A stretch of 64,000 bases of DNA from Sphingopyxis indica (lineage in GTDB: Bacteria > Pseudomonadota > Alphaproteobacteria > Sphingomonadales > Sphingomonadaceae), in contig NZ_FZPA01000001.1 in the NCBI RefSeq assembly GCF_900188185.1, positions 372,001 through 436,000 of the forward strand. Reading direction: 5' to 3'. Below the pieces are notes generated by a model. It did no database searches and had not been told where the DNA came from. It saw only the letters and a program-made list of their open reading frames with translations. Of this stretch, positions 50,972 to 60,612 are shown in pieces. The translations under genes were made by a program, and so were the position numbers. Positions within the stretch are counted from its first letter, which is position 1, and each line of letters starts with the position of its first letter.

Positions 50972-53352
50972 TGACCGACTTCCTGCTCGAACTTCGCAGC
51001 GAAGAAATCCCCGCGCGGATGCAGGCCGGCGCGCGTGCCGAGCTTGAAAAGCTGTTCCGCGCGCAGCTGGGCGCGGCGGGCATCGAGGTGGGCGAACTCA
51101 CCATCTGGTCGACGCCGCGCCGCCTTGCGTTGATCGCCAAAGACCTTCCCGACGCCACAGCGGCGGTCAGCGAGGAACTGAAAGGCCCGCGTACCGGCGC
51201 GCCGCCGCAGGCGCTCGAAGGTTTCCTGCGCAAGACCGGGCTCACGCAGGAGCAGATCGAGGAACGCGACGGCGTGTGGTTTGCGGTGATCGACAAACCC
51301 GGTCGCGCGACCGCCGATGTGCTCGCCGAGGCGATTCCCGCGATCGTTCGCGGCTTTGCCTGGGCCAAGTCGATGCGCTGGGGCCGCGAAAGCCAAAGCA
51401 GCGAAAGCCTGCGCTGGGTCCGCCCGCTGTCGGGCATTGTCGCGCTGTTCGGCGAGGAACTGATCGCTTGCGAGGTCGGCGGGATTGCGGCGGGCTTCGC
51501 GACGCGCGGCCATCGCTTTCACTGTCCGGGCGAGATCACAATCGGATCGGCCGCCGACTATGCCGACAAGCTGCGTGCGTGCCACGTCATCGTCGACCAT
51601 GACGAACGCGCGGCGATCATCCGCGACGGCGCCGCGAAGGCCGCGGCCGATGCGGGGTTGAGCCTCGTCGCCGACGAGGGGCTGGTGATCGAGAATGCGG
51701 GCCTGACCGAATGGCCGGTGCCGCTGCTCGGCCGCTTCGACGAAGCGTTTCTGGAGGTGCCGCCCGAGGTGATCCAGCTCACCGCGCGGGTGAACCAGAA
51801 ATATTTCGTCGTCACCGGCGCCGATGGCAAGCTCGCCAACGGCTTCGTCTGCACCGCGAACATCGCCGCGAGCGACGGCGGGGCGGAGATTGTCGCGGGC
51901 AACCGCAAGGTGCTGGCGGCGCGCCTGTCCGACGCGCGCTTCTTCTGGGAGCAGGACCAGAAAAAGACGCTCGCGGAGCACGCCGAGAAGCTGAAGAATA
52001 TCACCTTCCATGAAAAGCTGGGGACGGTCGCCGACAAGGTCGAGCGGGTGGCAAAGCTCGCGCGCTGGCTGGTCGAAGAGGGGATCGTCGCCGATTCACC
52101 CCGCCCCTTCAGGGGAGGAGCCGGGGGTGTGGCCTCTCGTCCTGACGCGGCGCAGGCCGACAGGCCCCACCCCACCCCCTCCCCTGAAGGGGAGGGGCTT
52201 TCGCTCGCCGACCAGGCCGAGCTCGCGGCACGGCTGTGCAAGGCCGATCTCGTCACCGAAATGGTCGGCGAATTCCCCGAATTGCAGGGCCTGATGGGCG
52301 GCTATTACGCCCGCGCCGAAGGGTTGCCCGATGCCGTCGCCGACGCGATCCGCGATCATTACAAGCCGGTCGGGCAGGGCGACGACGTGCCGACCGCGCC
52401 GGTGACGGTGGCTGTGGCGTTGGCGGATAAGTTGGATACGCTGGTGGCTTTTTTTGCCTATGGATTGAAGCCCACCGGATCGAAAGATCCGTTCGCCCTT
52501 CGGCGAGCCGCGATTGGAGCCATCCAACTACTAACAGCTGAAAAGCTTCGTCTGCGGCTAGGCGAGCCGCTCTTTCAGCATGCAATCCAATTGTTAAAGA
52601 AATCAGAGCCTCCGCTTAGCAAAATCGCCGCCGGAATGTTTGCAGAGCTAAAGTCGAGCTTTGGGGAGTCGGCTGCAAACGCCGCGCTGGCTGCCGCTCT
52701 GCGAACTTCAATGCCGAGCGCAACTGAAGAGGGTCGCCAGATTGTGATGAAGGCGGGGCAGGGGACAACCGATCTCCTCGGTTTCTTCGCCGATCGTCTC
52801 AAAATCCAACAACGCGAAGCCAGTGTCCGGCACGACCTGATCGACGCGGTGTTCGCGCTCGGGGGCGAGGATGATCTCGTTCGCCTCCTCGCCCGCGTGA
52901 AGGCGTTGCAGGCGTTTATGGCGAGCGATGACGGCGCCAACCTGCTCGCGGGTTACAAGCGTGCGGCGAATATTTTGAAGCAGGCAGGTGAGGAGTCCCC
53001 CTCCCGCTTGCGGGAGGGGCTAGGGGAGGGCGTGTCGAATGCCGCTTCCCATGAAATAGGCCCTCCCCCGACCCCTCCCGCAAGCGGGAGGGGAGAATTG
53101 GATCCCGCGGAAGCTACTCTCCTCGCCGCGCTCGACGCCGCCGAGCCGGCCGCCGCCGCGGCGGTCGCCGAGGAGCGCTTCACCGACGCCATGGCTGCGC
53201 TCGCCAGCTTGCGCTCGGCCGTAGACGCCTTTTTCGACGGCGTGATGGTCAATGATCCCGATCCGGCGGCGCGCGCCTTCCGCCTCGGCCTGCTTGCGCG
53301 ATTCCGTGATGCGGTGCACAGCGTCGCCGATTTCTCGAAGATAGAGGGTTAG
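50971..53352 (+). CDS. glyS: Glycyl-tRNA synthetase beta subunit with in-frame repeat insertions
   Basis: tRNA-binding subunit of GlyRS, 793 residues against roughly 690 in typical homologues. DFLLELRSEEIPARMQ starts it; LKGPRTGAP, FAWAKSMRWG, EVPPEVIQLTARVNQKYF and the C-terminal DALR-like ARAFRLGLLARFRDAVH are as expected. Two segments are translated palindromic repeats: about residues 376-410 (PHPTPSPEGEG type) and 676-708 (PPTPPASGRGE type). A stretch at about 505-600 has clearly lower GC. The frame is intact, so it is probably functional. Confidence 0.93.
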   Translation: MTDFLLELRSEEIPARMQAGARAELEKLFRAQLGAAGIEVGELTIWSTPRRLALIAKDLPDATAAVSEELKGPRTGAPPQALEGFLRKTGLTQEQIEERDGVWFAVIDKPGRATADVLAEAIPAIVRGFAWAKSMRWGRESQSSESLRWVRPLSGIVALFGEELIACEVGGIAAGFATRGHRFHCPGEITIGSAADYADKLRACHVIVDHDERAAIIRDGAAKAAADAGLSLVADEGLVIENAGLTEWPVPLLGRFDEAFLEVPPEVIQLTARVNQKYFVVTGADGKLANGFVCTANIAASDGGAEIVAGNRKVLAARLSDARFFWEQDQKKTLAEHAEKLKNITFHEKLGTVADKVERVAKLARWLVEEGIVADSPRPFRGGAGGVASRPDAAQADRPHPTPSPEGEGLSLADQAELAARLCKADLVTEMVGEFPELQGLMGGYYARAEGLPDAVADAIRDHYKPVGQGDDVPTAPVTVAVALADKLDTLVAFFAYGLKPTGSKDPFALRRAAIGAIQLLTAEKLRLRLGEPLFQHAIQLLKKSEPPLSKIAAGMFAELKSSFGESAANAALAAALRTSMPSATEEGRQIVMKAGQGTTDLLGFFADRLKIQQREASVRHDLIDAVFALGGEDDLVRLLARVKALQAFMASDDGANLLAGYKRAANILKQAGEESPSRLREGLGEGVSNAASHEIGPPPTPPASGRGELDPAEATLLAALDAAEPAAAAAVAEERFTDAMAALASLRSAVDAFFDGVMVNDPDPAARAFRLGLLARFRDAVHSVADFSKIEG
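52099..52200. repeat. In-frame composite palindrome in glyS (first)
   Basis: CCCCGCCCCTTCAGGGGAGG at the left, ACCCCCTCCCCTGAAGGGGA at the right, with CAGGCCGACAGGCCCCACCC between. It matches the intergenic family at 8934 and 20720. It spans 102 bp, exactly 34 codons, and adds a Pro/Gly/Ser-rich loop. Confidence 0.85.
52997..53094. repeat. In-frame composite palindrome in glyS (second)
   Basis: CCCCCTCCCGCTTGCGGGAG at the left and CCCCTCCCGCAAGCGGGAGG at the right, with inverted GGGGAGGGCGTG-type arms around ATGCCGCTTCCCATG. The CGCTTGCG core is that of the DUF559 cassette ends rather than of the first glyS element. Confidence 0.85.
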
Positions 53353-53385
53353 GGTCCGTCCATCATCCAAAGGGGGAATGGCGCC

Positions 53386-53847
53386 ATGAACAATACTCAT
53401 CTCATCTGGATTTTCGCGCTGGGCTTTCCGCTGTTTTTCGTCGCGATGTGGCTTTTCATCGCCCGCATCCTGTCGTGGGCCGGCTGGTCGAAGTTCCTGC
53501 CGGCCTTCGCCTGGGACCGGCCGGTCCCCGACCATGCGCGCCGTCATTCGCTGGCAACGATGGTCATCGGCCGCTTTCCGGGCGGCGTCAGCTATCGCAA
53601 CGCGGTGAGCGTCTGGATCGACGAGCGCGGTTTCTATCTGCGGCCGATGATCCTTTTCCGCCTGTTCCACCCGTTGCTGCACATCGGCTGGGACCAGGTC
53701 GCCTCGATCGAGCCGCGCAAGACGCTGTGGATCAAGGCGCATCAGCTGAGCTTCCGCCGCGACGTGCCGATGTTGACCTTCGGCGGGTCGGCGGGGCAGT
53801 CGCTCTTCGACGCATGGCAGGCGCGAAATGGAGGCAGGCCAGGCTGA
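53386..53847 (+). CDS. Small unknown membrane protein
   Basis: 153 residues from MNNTHLIWIFALGFPLFFVAMWLF, which forms one membrane helix, followed by a soluble part with VWIDERGFYLRPMILFRLFHPLLHIGWDQV. The second part reads like a PH-domain-like membrane protein region, but I cannot name a family. A GGGGG-rich Shine-Dalgarno precedes the ATG. It lies between glyS and ppdK. Confidence 0.65.
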   Translation: MNNTHLIWIFALGFPLFFVAMWLFIARILSWAGWSKFLPAFAWDRPVPDHARRHSLATMVIGRFPGGVSYRNAVSVWIDERGFYLRPMILFRLFHPLLHIGWDQVASIEPRKTLWIKAHQLSFRRDVPMLTFGGSAGQSLFDAWQARNGGRPG

Positions 53848-53935
53848 CCCCGCTAAAGCAAAACTGAATCGACCAAATGCGATTGCATACCTATTCCCCC
53901 GCCAACCCTCCTCCCCGGGGCAGCAGGAGTAAGAC

Positions 53936-56611
<2,676 letters not shown>

Positions 56612-56663
56612 GTGAAAAGGGGGTTGCGCGCCTTCGCCTCGCGGCCTAAAGGCGCCTCTCCAC

Positions 56664-56740
56664 GCACCCGTAGCTCAGCTGGATAGAGCACCAGACTACG
56701 AATCTGGGGGTCGGACGTTCGAATCGTTCCGGGTGCGCCA
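56664..56740 (+). tRNA. tRNA-Arg (anticodon ACG)
   Basis: 77 nt with encoded CCA. Acceptor GCACCCG pairs with CGGGTGC (56730-56736). The anticodon stem CCAGA/TCTGG holds the loop CTACGAA, giving anticodon ACG, read as ICG after deamination of A34. The T-arm has GTTCGAATC. Its 3' half is overlapped on the other strand by the end of cobA. Confidence 0.96.
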
Positions 56741-57520
56741 TTCCCTTTCGACCGCGATTTTCAGCCCGTTTTGGACGGGAGCATCGCCCTTGCGCAGCGC
56801 TTCGCCGATCAGGATCAGCGTCGGCGCATCGTCGGCGAGCGCGCGCGTCGCGAGCGCCAGGAGGTCGAGCCGCGTGCTCAGATGCTTTTCGTCCGGCAAG
56901 CTGACATTGCACGCGATGAGCACCGGGGTTGTTGCGGGCATTCCGGCGCCGATCAGCCCCTTCGCGATCGCGCCCGCCGCGTCGCGGCCCATATAGAAGG
57001 CGAGCGTCGTTCCGGCACTCGCAAGCGAGCCCCAGTCGAGGTCGAGCGCGGCGCCGCGGCGGCTGTGCGCGGTAACGAAGCGCACGTCGCGCGCGACCCC
57101 GCGCAGCGACAGCGACACGCCCGCCGAGGCCGCAGCGGCGCTCGCGGCGGTGATGCCGGGGCAGATATGGACGGGGTGGCCTGCCTGTCGCAGCGCGGTC
57201 ATTTCCTCGGCGGCGCGGCCGAAGAGCGAGGGGTCGCCGCCCTTGAGGCGCACGACGCGCTTGCCCGACGCGGCGGCCTCGACGAGCAGCGCGTCGATCG
57301 TGCGCTGATCCTTCGAATGGCGGCCCGATCGCTTGCCGACGCTCACCCGCTCGGCGTGCGGCGGGACGAGCGCGAGGACGCCCGGCCCGACGAGCGCGTC
57401 GTAGAAGACGATCTCGGCTCGTTCGATCAGCCGCACGGCCTTCATCGTCAGCAGGTCGGGATCGCCGGGCCCGGCGCCGACGAGCCAGACGGTGCCGGGC
57501 GCGAAATCGTCAGGCGGCAT
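56696..57520 (-). CDS. cobA: Uroporphyrinogen-III C-methyltransferase (SUMT)
   Basis: Makes precorrin-2, the siroheme precursor needed by NirB. 274 residues, SAM-dependent tetrapyrrole methylase: VWLVGAGPGDPDLLTMKAVRL, VRLKGGDPSLFGRAAEE, PGITAASAAAASAG and TLAFYMGRDAAG. The start overlaps nasA by 11 bp. The frame runs into the tRNA-Arg gene, so its last dozen residues (RTRNDSNVRPPDS) are antisense tRNA. No CysG fusion is present. Last gene of the nas operon. Confidence 0.93.
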   Translation of the reverse strand: MPPDDFAPGTVWLVGAGPGDPDLLTMKAVRLIERAEIVFYDALVGPGVLALVPPHAERVSVGKRSGRHSKDQRTIDALLVEAAASGKRVVRLKGGDPSLFGRAAEEMTALRQAGHPVHICPGITAASAAAASAGVSLSLRGVARDVRFVTAHSRRGAALDLDWGSLASAGTTLAFYMGRDAAGAIAKGLIGAGMPATTPVLIACNVSLPDEKHLSTRLDLLALATRALADDAPTLILIGEALRKGDAPVQNGLKIAVEREWRTRNDSNVRPPDS

Positions 57521-60107
57521 GGCTTTTCTCCTCGCTCAATATGCGCGCGAGCGCGGGGCGGCACGAGCCGCAGTTCGTCCCAGCGCCGATCGCCGCGCCG
57601 ATCGCGGCTACGTCGGTCAGGCTCTGATCGCGGATCGCGGCGGCGATCGTCTTCAATCCGATATCGAAGCAGACGCAGACGATCGGCCCGCGGTCGGCCG
57701 CCGCGCCCGGCGCGCGGCCGGCGAGCAGGGTGGGCGCGACGTCGGGCGCGGCGAGCTGGGCAATCAGCCAGTCGCGCGGGGGCAGTTCGCCGGTTTCGGT
57801 GACGAAGAGCGCGGCGGCGAGCCGGCCGCTGGCGACGATCGCGATCCGGCGGGTGCCGCGCGCGCGATCCTCGGCCTCGATCCGCTCGCCCCTGGGCAAC
57901 GTCGCTTCGAGGCTTTTGAGGTCGCCGTCGCCCGCAAGCTCCCATAGCGTGCCCGACGGCACCGCAACGCGCGTCGCCCACAGGCAGCCGGGACGCTCGG
58001 CGGGGTCGTGGTTCAGCAGCAGGAAGCCGCGCCAGCGCGGGCTCACCGCCTCGATGCGCGCGGGAGTGCGCTTGAAGCCCGGCTGGCCCGAATGCGGATC
58101 GACGAGCGGGCGGGGAAGGAGGCCGGTGCGCCCGCCGCTCGCGGTGCGGTCGGTCCAGTGGATCGGCACGAACAATTCGCCGCGCCGCTGCCCTTCGGCA
58201 AAGGCGACGCGGTAGAGGCTCTCGCCCTGCGGCGTCGCGACGCGCGCGAGCCCGCCGTCGGCGAGGTCCCATTGCTCGCCGTCGCGCGGATGCACTTCGA
58301 CCAGCGGCTCGGCGCGATGCCGCGCGAGTTTCGGCGCAAGGCCGGTGCGCGTCATCGTGTGCCACTGGTCGCGGTAACGCCCGCTGTTGAGCGTCAGCGG
58401 CCATTTTTCGAGCGGGGCGGGGAGGGGCTTTTGCGCGACCGGCACGAGCCGCGCGCGCCCGTCGTCGGTCGGAAAGCGCCCGTCGGCGAACATCGCGTCG
58501 CCGCCCCAGCGAAAGGGCTGCATATCGTCATAGGCGGCATTGCCGCCCTGCGCCGCGCCGGGGAGCGCGAAAAGGCGCGCGCCGTCATTGTCATAGGTCG
58601 ACAGGCGGCAATGCTCGCGCCAGATGTCGGCGGCGCGGTCATAGGCAAAGGCATTCTTCCACCCCATCCGCCGCGCGACCTCCTTGACGATCCACCAGTC
58701 GGGCATCGCCTCGCCGGGCAGCGGAAACAGCGCGCGCTGGCGGCTGATCGTGCGGTCGCTGTTGGTGACCGTCCCGTCCTTCTCGCCCCACGCCGCGGCG
58801 GGCAGGCGGACGTGCGCGAAGGCGCCGGTGTCGGTCTTTTCGATGACGTCGCTGACGACGACGAAAGGGCAGGCCGCCAGCGCCTCGCGCACCCGGTTCG
58901 CGTCGGGCATCGACACCGCAGGGTTGGTCGCCATCACCCACAGCGCCTTGATCCGGCCTTCGCCGACCGCGCGGAACAGGTCGACGGCCTTGAGGCCGGG
59001 CTTTTCGGCGATCGCCGGCGCGGCCCAGAAGCGCTGAACGCGTGCGCGGGCTTCGGGGCCGAAGTCCATATGCGCCGCAAGAGTCGAGGCAAGCCCGCCG
59101 ACCTCGCGCCCGCCCATCGCATTGGGTTGGCCGGTGATCGAAAAGGGGACGGCGCCCGGCTTGCCGATCCGGCCCGTCGCGAGGTGGAGGTTGAGGATCG
59201 CGTTCACCTGATCGGTGCCGCTGGTCGACTGGTTGATCCCCTGACTGAACAGGGTGACGGTGCGCGGCGTAGCGGCGAACAGCTCATAGAAGCGCCTGAG
59301 GTCGGCGGCGTCGACGTCGCACGTCTTCGCTACCGACCACAGATCGCTCCCCTCTCCAAGCTGGTCCCAGAAATCGGCGGGCACCGCGACATGCGCCGCG
59401 AGCCACGCATCGTCGAGCGCGTCCGCGTCGCGGCAGTGCTGCAATAGGCCGTTCATCAGGGCGACGTCGCTACCCGGGCGGATCGCGAGGTGAAGGTCGG
59501 CCTCTTCGGCGGTCTCGGTGCGGCGCGGGTCGATGACGACGAGCTTCGCGCCCGCTTCGCAGCGCGCCCGGATGCGCTGATAGACGATCGGGTGGCACCA
59601 AGCGGTGTTGCTGCCGACGAGGACGAACAGGTCGGCGACGTCGAGGTCGTCATAGGTCGCGGGCACAACATCCTCGCCAAAGCCGCGGATATGCCCCGCG
59701 ACCGCGCTCGACATGCAGAGCCGCGAATTGGTGTCGATATTGGCGCTGCCGATGAAGCCTTTCATCAGCTTGTTCGCGACATAATAATCCTCGGTGAGCA
59801 ATTGGCCCGAGACATAGAAGGCGACGCTGTTCGGGCCGTGGCGCGCGATGGTTTCCCTGAATCGCTTCGCGACGAGGTCGAGCGCCTTGTCCCAGCTTGC
59901 GCGCTTGGCGCCGATCATCGGATGGAGCAGGCGTCCCTCGAGCCCCACCGTTTCGCCGAGATGCGTGCCCTTCGAGCAGAGGCGGCCGCGGTTCGCGGGG
60001 TGGTCGGGATCGCCGGCGATTTGGGCCGTGCGCTCGCCGGTCACCGTCGCGCGGATGCCGCAGCCGACGCCGCAATAGGCGCAGGTGGTGCGGATGGCGG
60101 TCATCAT
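57510..60107 (-). CDS. nasA: Assimilatory nitrate reductase catalytic subunit
   Basis: Cytoplasmic molybdenum bis-MGD enzyme reducing nitrate to nitrite. 865 residues. An N-terminal [4Fe-4S] site has C9, C12, C16 and C44 (CAYCGVGC, RLCSKG); the MopB domain includes YVSGQLLTEDYYVANKL and NTNSRLCMSSAVAG; the MGD-binding C-terminal region has NSGRYRDQWHTMTRTG. A C-terminal BFD-like [2Fe-2S] domain (VCVCFDIGLKT, TNCGSCRPAL) ends it. ATG 60107 and 60104 are both possible; GGAGG from the adjacent repeat fits 60104 best. Confidence 0.95.
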   Translation of the reverse strand: MMTAIRTTCAYCGVGCGIRATVTGERTAQIAGDPDHPANRGRLCSKGTHLGETVGLEGRLLHPMIGAKRASWDKALDLVAKRFRETIARHGPNSVAFYVSGQLLTEDYYVANKLMKGFIGSANIDTNSRLCMSSAVAGHIRGFGEDVVPATYDDLDVADLFVLVGSNTAWCHPIVYQRIRARCEAGAKLVVIDPRRTETAEEADLHLAIRPGSDVALMNGLLQHCRDADALDDAWLAAHVAVPADFWDQLGEGSDLWSVAKTCDVDAADLRRFYELFAATPRTVTLFSQGINQSTSGTDQVNAILNLHLATGRIGKPGAVPFSITGQPNAMGGREVGGLASTLAAHMDFGPEARARVQRFWAAPAIAEKPGLKAVDLFRAVGEGRIKALWVMATNPAVSMPDANRVREALAACPFVVVSDVIEKTDTGAFAHVRLPAAAWGEKDGTVTNSDRTISRQRALFPLPGEAMPDWWIVKEVARRMGWKNAFAYDRAADIWREHCRLSTYDNDGARLFALPGAAQGGNAAYDDMQPFRWGGDAMFADGRFPTDDGRARLVPVAQKPLPAPLEKWPLTLNSGRYRDQWHTMTRTGLAPKLARHRAEPLVEVHPRDGEQWDLADGGLARVATPQGESLYRVAFAEGQRRGELFVPIHWTDRTASGGRTGLLPRPLVDPHSGQPGFKRTPARIEAVSPRWRGFLLLNHDPAERPGCLWATRVAVPSGTLWELAGDGDLKSLEATLPRGERIEAEDRARGTRRIAIVASGRLAAALFVTETGELPPRDWLIAQLAAPDVAPTLLAGRAPGAAADRGPIVCVCFDIGLKTIAAAIRDQSLTDVAAIGAAIGAGTNCGSCRPALARILSEEKSHAA

Positions 60108-60118
60108 TCCCCTCCCTG
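60108..60118 (-). promoter_or_regulatory. Shine-Dalgarno of nasA contributed by a palindromic repeat
   Basis: Minus strand CAGGGAGGGGA directly precedes ATGATG. The GGGAGGGG is the outer arm of the element at 60109-60244, so repeat and ribosome-binding site coincide. Spacing is 3 nt to the first and 6 nt to the second ATG. Confidence 0.55.
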
Positions 60119-60244
60119 AAAGGGAGGGGTTAGGGGTGGGTTGCGTTGATCGGGGCTCGATGCCCCGATCAACGCGTTCTTGCAGAAGAAAAGAGCCTCG
60201 CTATCGCTCCTACCCACCCCCAGCCCCTCCCTTTCAGGGAGGGG
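60109..60244. repeat. Composite palindromic repeat between nirD and nasA
   Basis: CCCCTCCCTGAAAGGGAGGG at the left and its counterpart CCCCTCCCTTTCAGGGAGGG at the right enclose GGGTGGGTTGCG / CTACCCACCCC arms and a perfect GTTGATCGGGGCTCGATGCC-type hairpin (about 60146-60176). It lies within the operon. Confidence 0.85.
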
Positions 60245-60267
60245 AGAAGCATGGAAGCGCCGCGGCC

Positions 60268-60612
60268 TCACGCCGCCGCCTTCAGCACGCTCGCGCGGCA
60301 GATCAGCACGCGGCCGCCGTCGATCTTGACTGGCACCGTGGGGGTGCAGCCCTTGTCCTCGCCCAGCGCTTCGCCGGTGGTCAGGCTGATCCGCCAATTG
60401 TGCAGCGGGCAGGCGACCGCTCCGCCATGGACGATCCCCTGGCTCAGCCGGCCGTGCTTGTGCGGGCAGCGGTCGAGCAGCGCGAAGACCTTGCCCTCGG
60501 CAGTGCGGAACACCGCGATGTCGTCGCCGTCCGCGACCTGCACGGTGCGGCTGCCGCGCACGGGGATCTGGTCGACCCAGCCGATGTCGAGCCATTCTGC
60601 CACGGTCGTCAT
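60268..60612 (-). CDS. nirD: Nitrite reductase small subunit
   Basis: 114 residues. Rieske-fold partner of NirB: CPHKHGRLSQGIVHGGAVAC and CPLHNWRISL give the two Cys-His pairs, so it could bind a [2Fe-2S] cluster, unlike E. coli NirD which has lost them. The ATG overlaps the nirB stop (ATGA). Cytoplasmic. Confidence 0.93.
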   Translation of the reverse strand: MTTVAEWLDIGWVDQIPVRGSRTVQVADGDDIAVFRTAEGKVFALLDRCPHKHGRLSQGIVHGGAVACPLHNWRISLTTGEALGEDKGCTPTVPVKIDGGRVLICRASVLKAAA

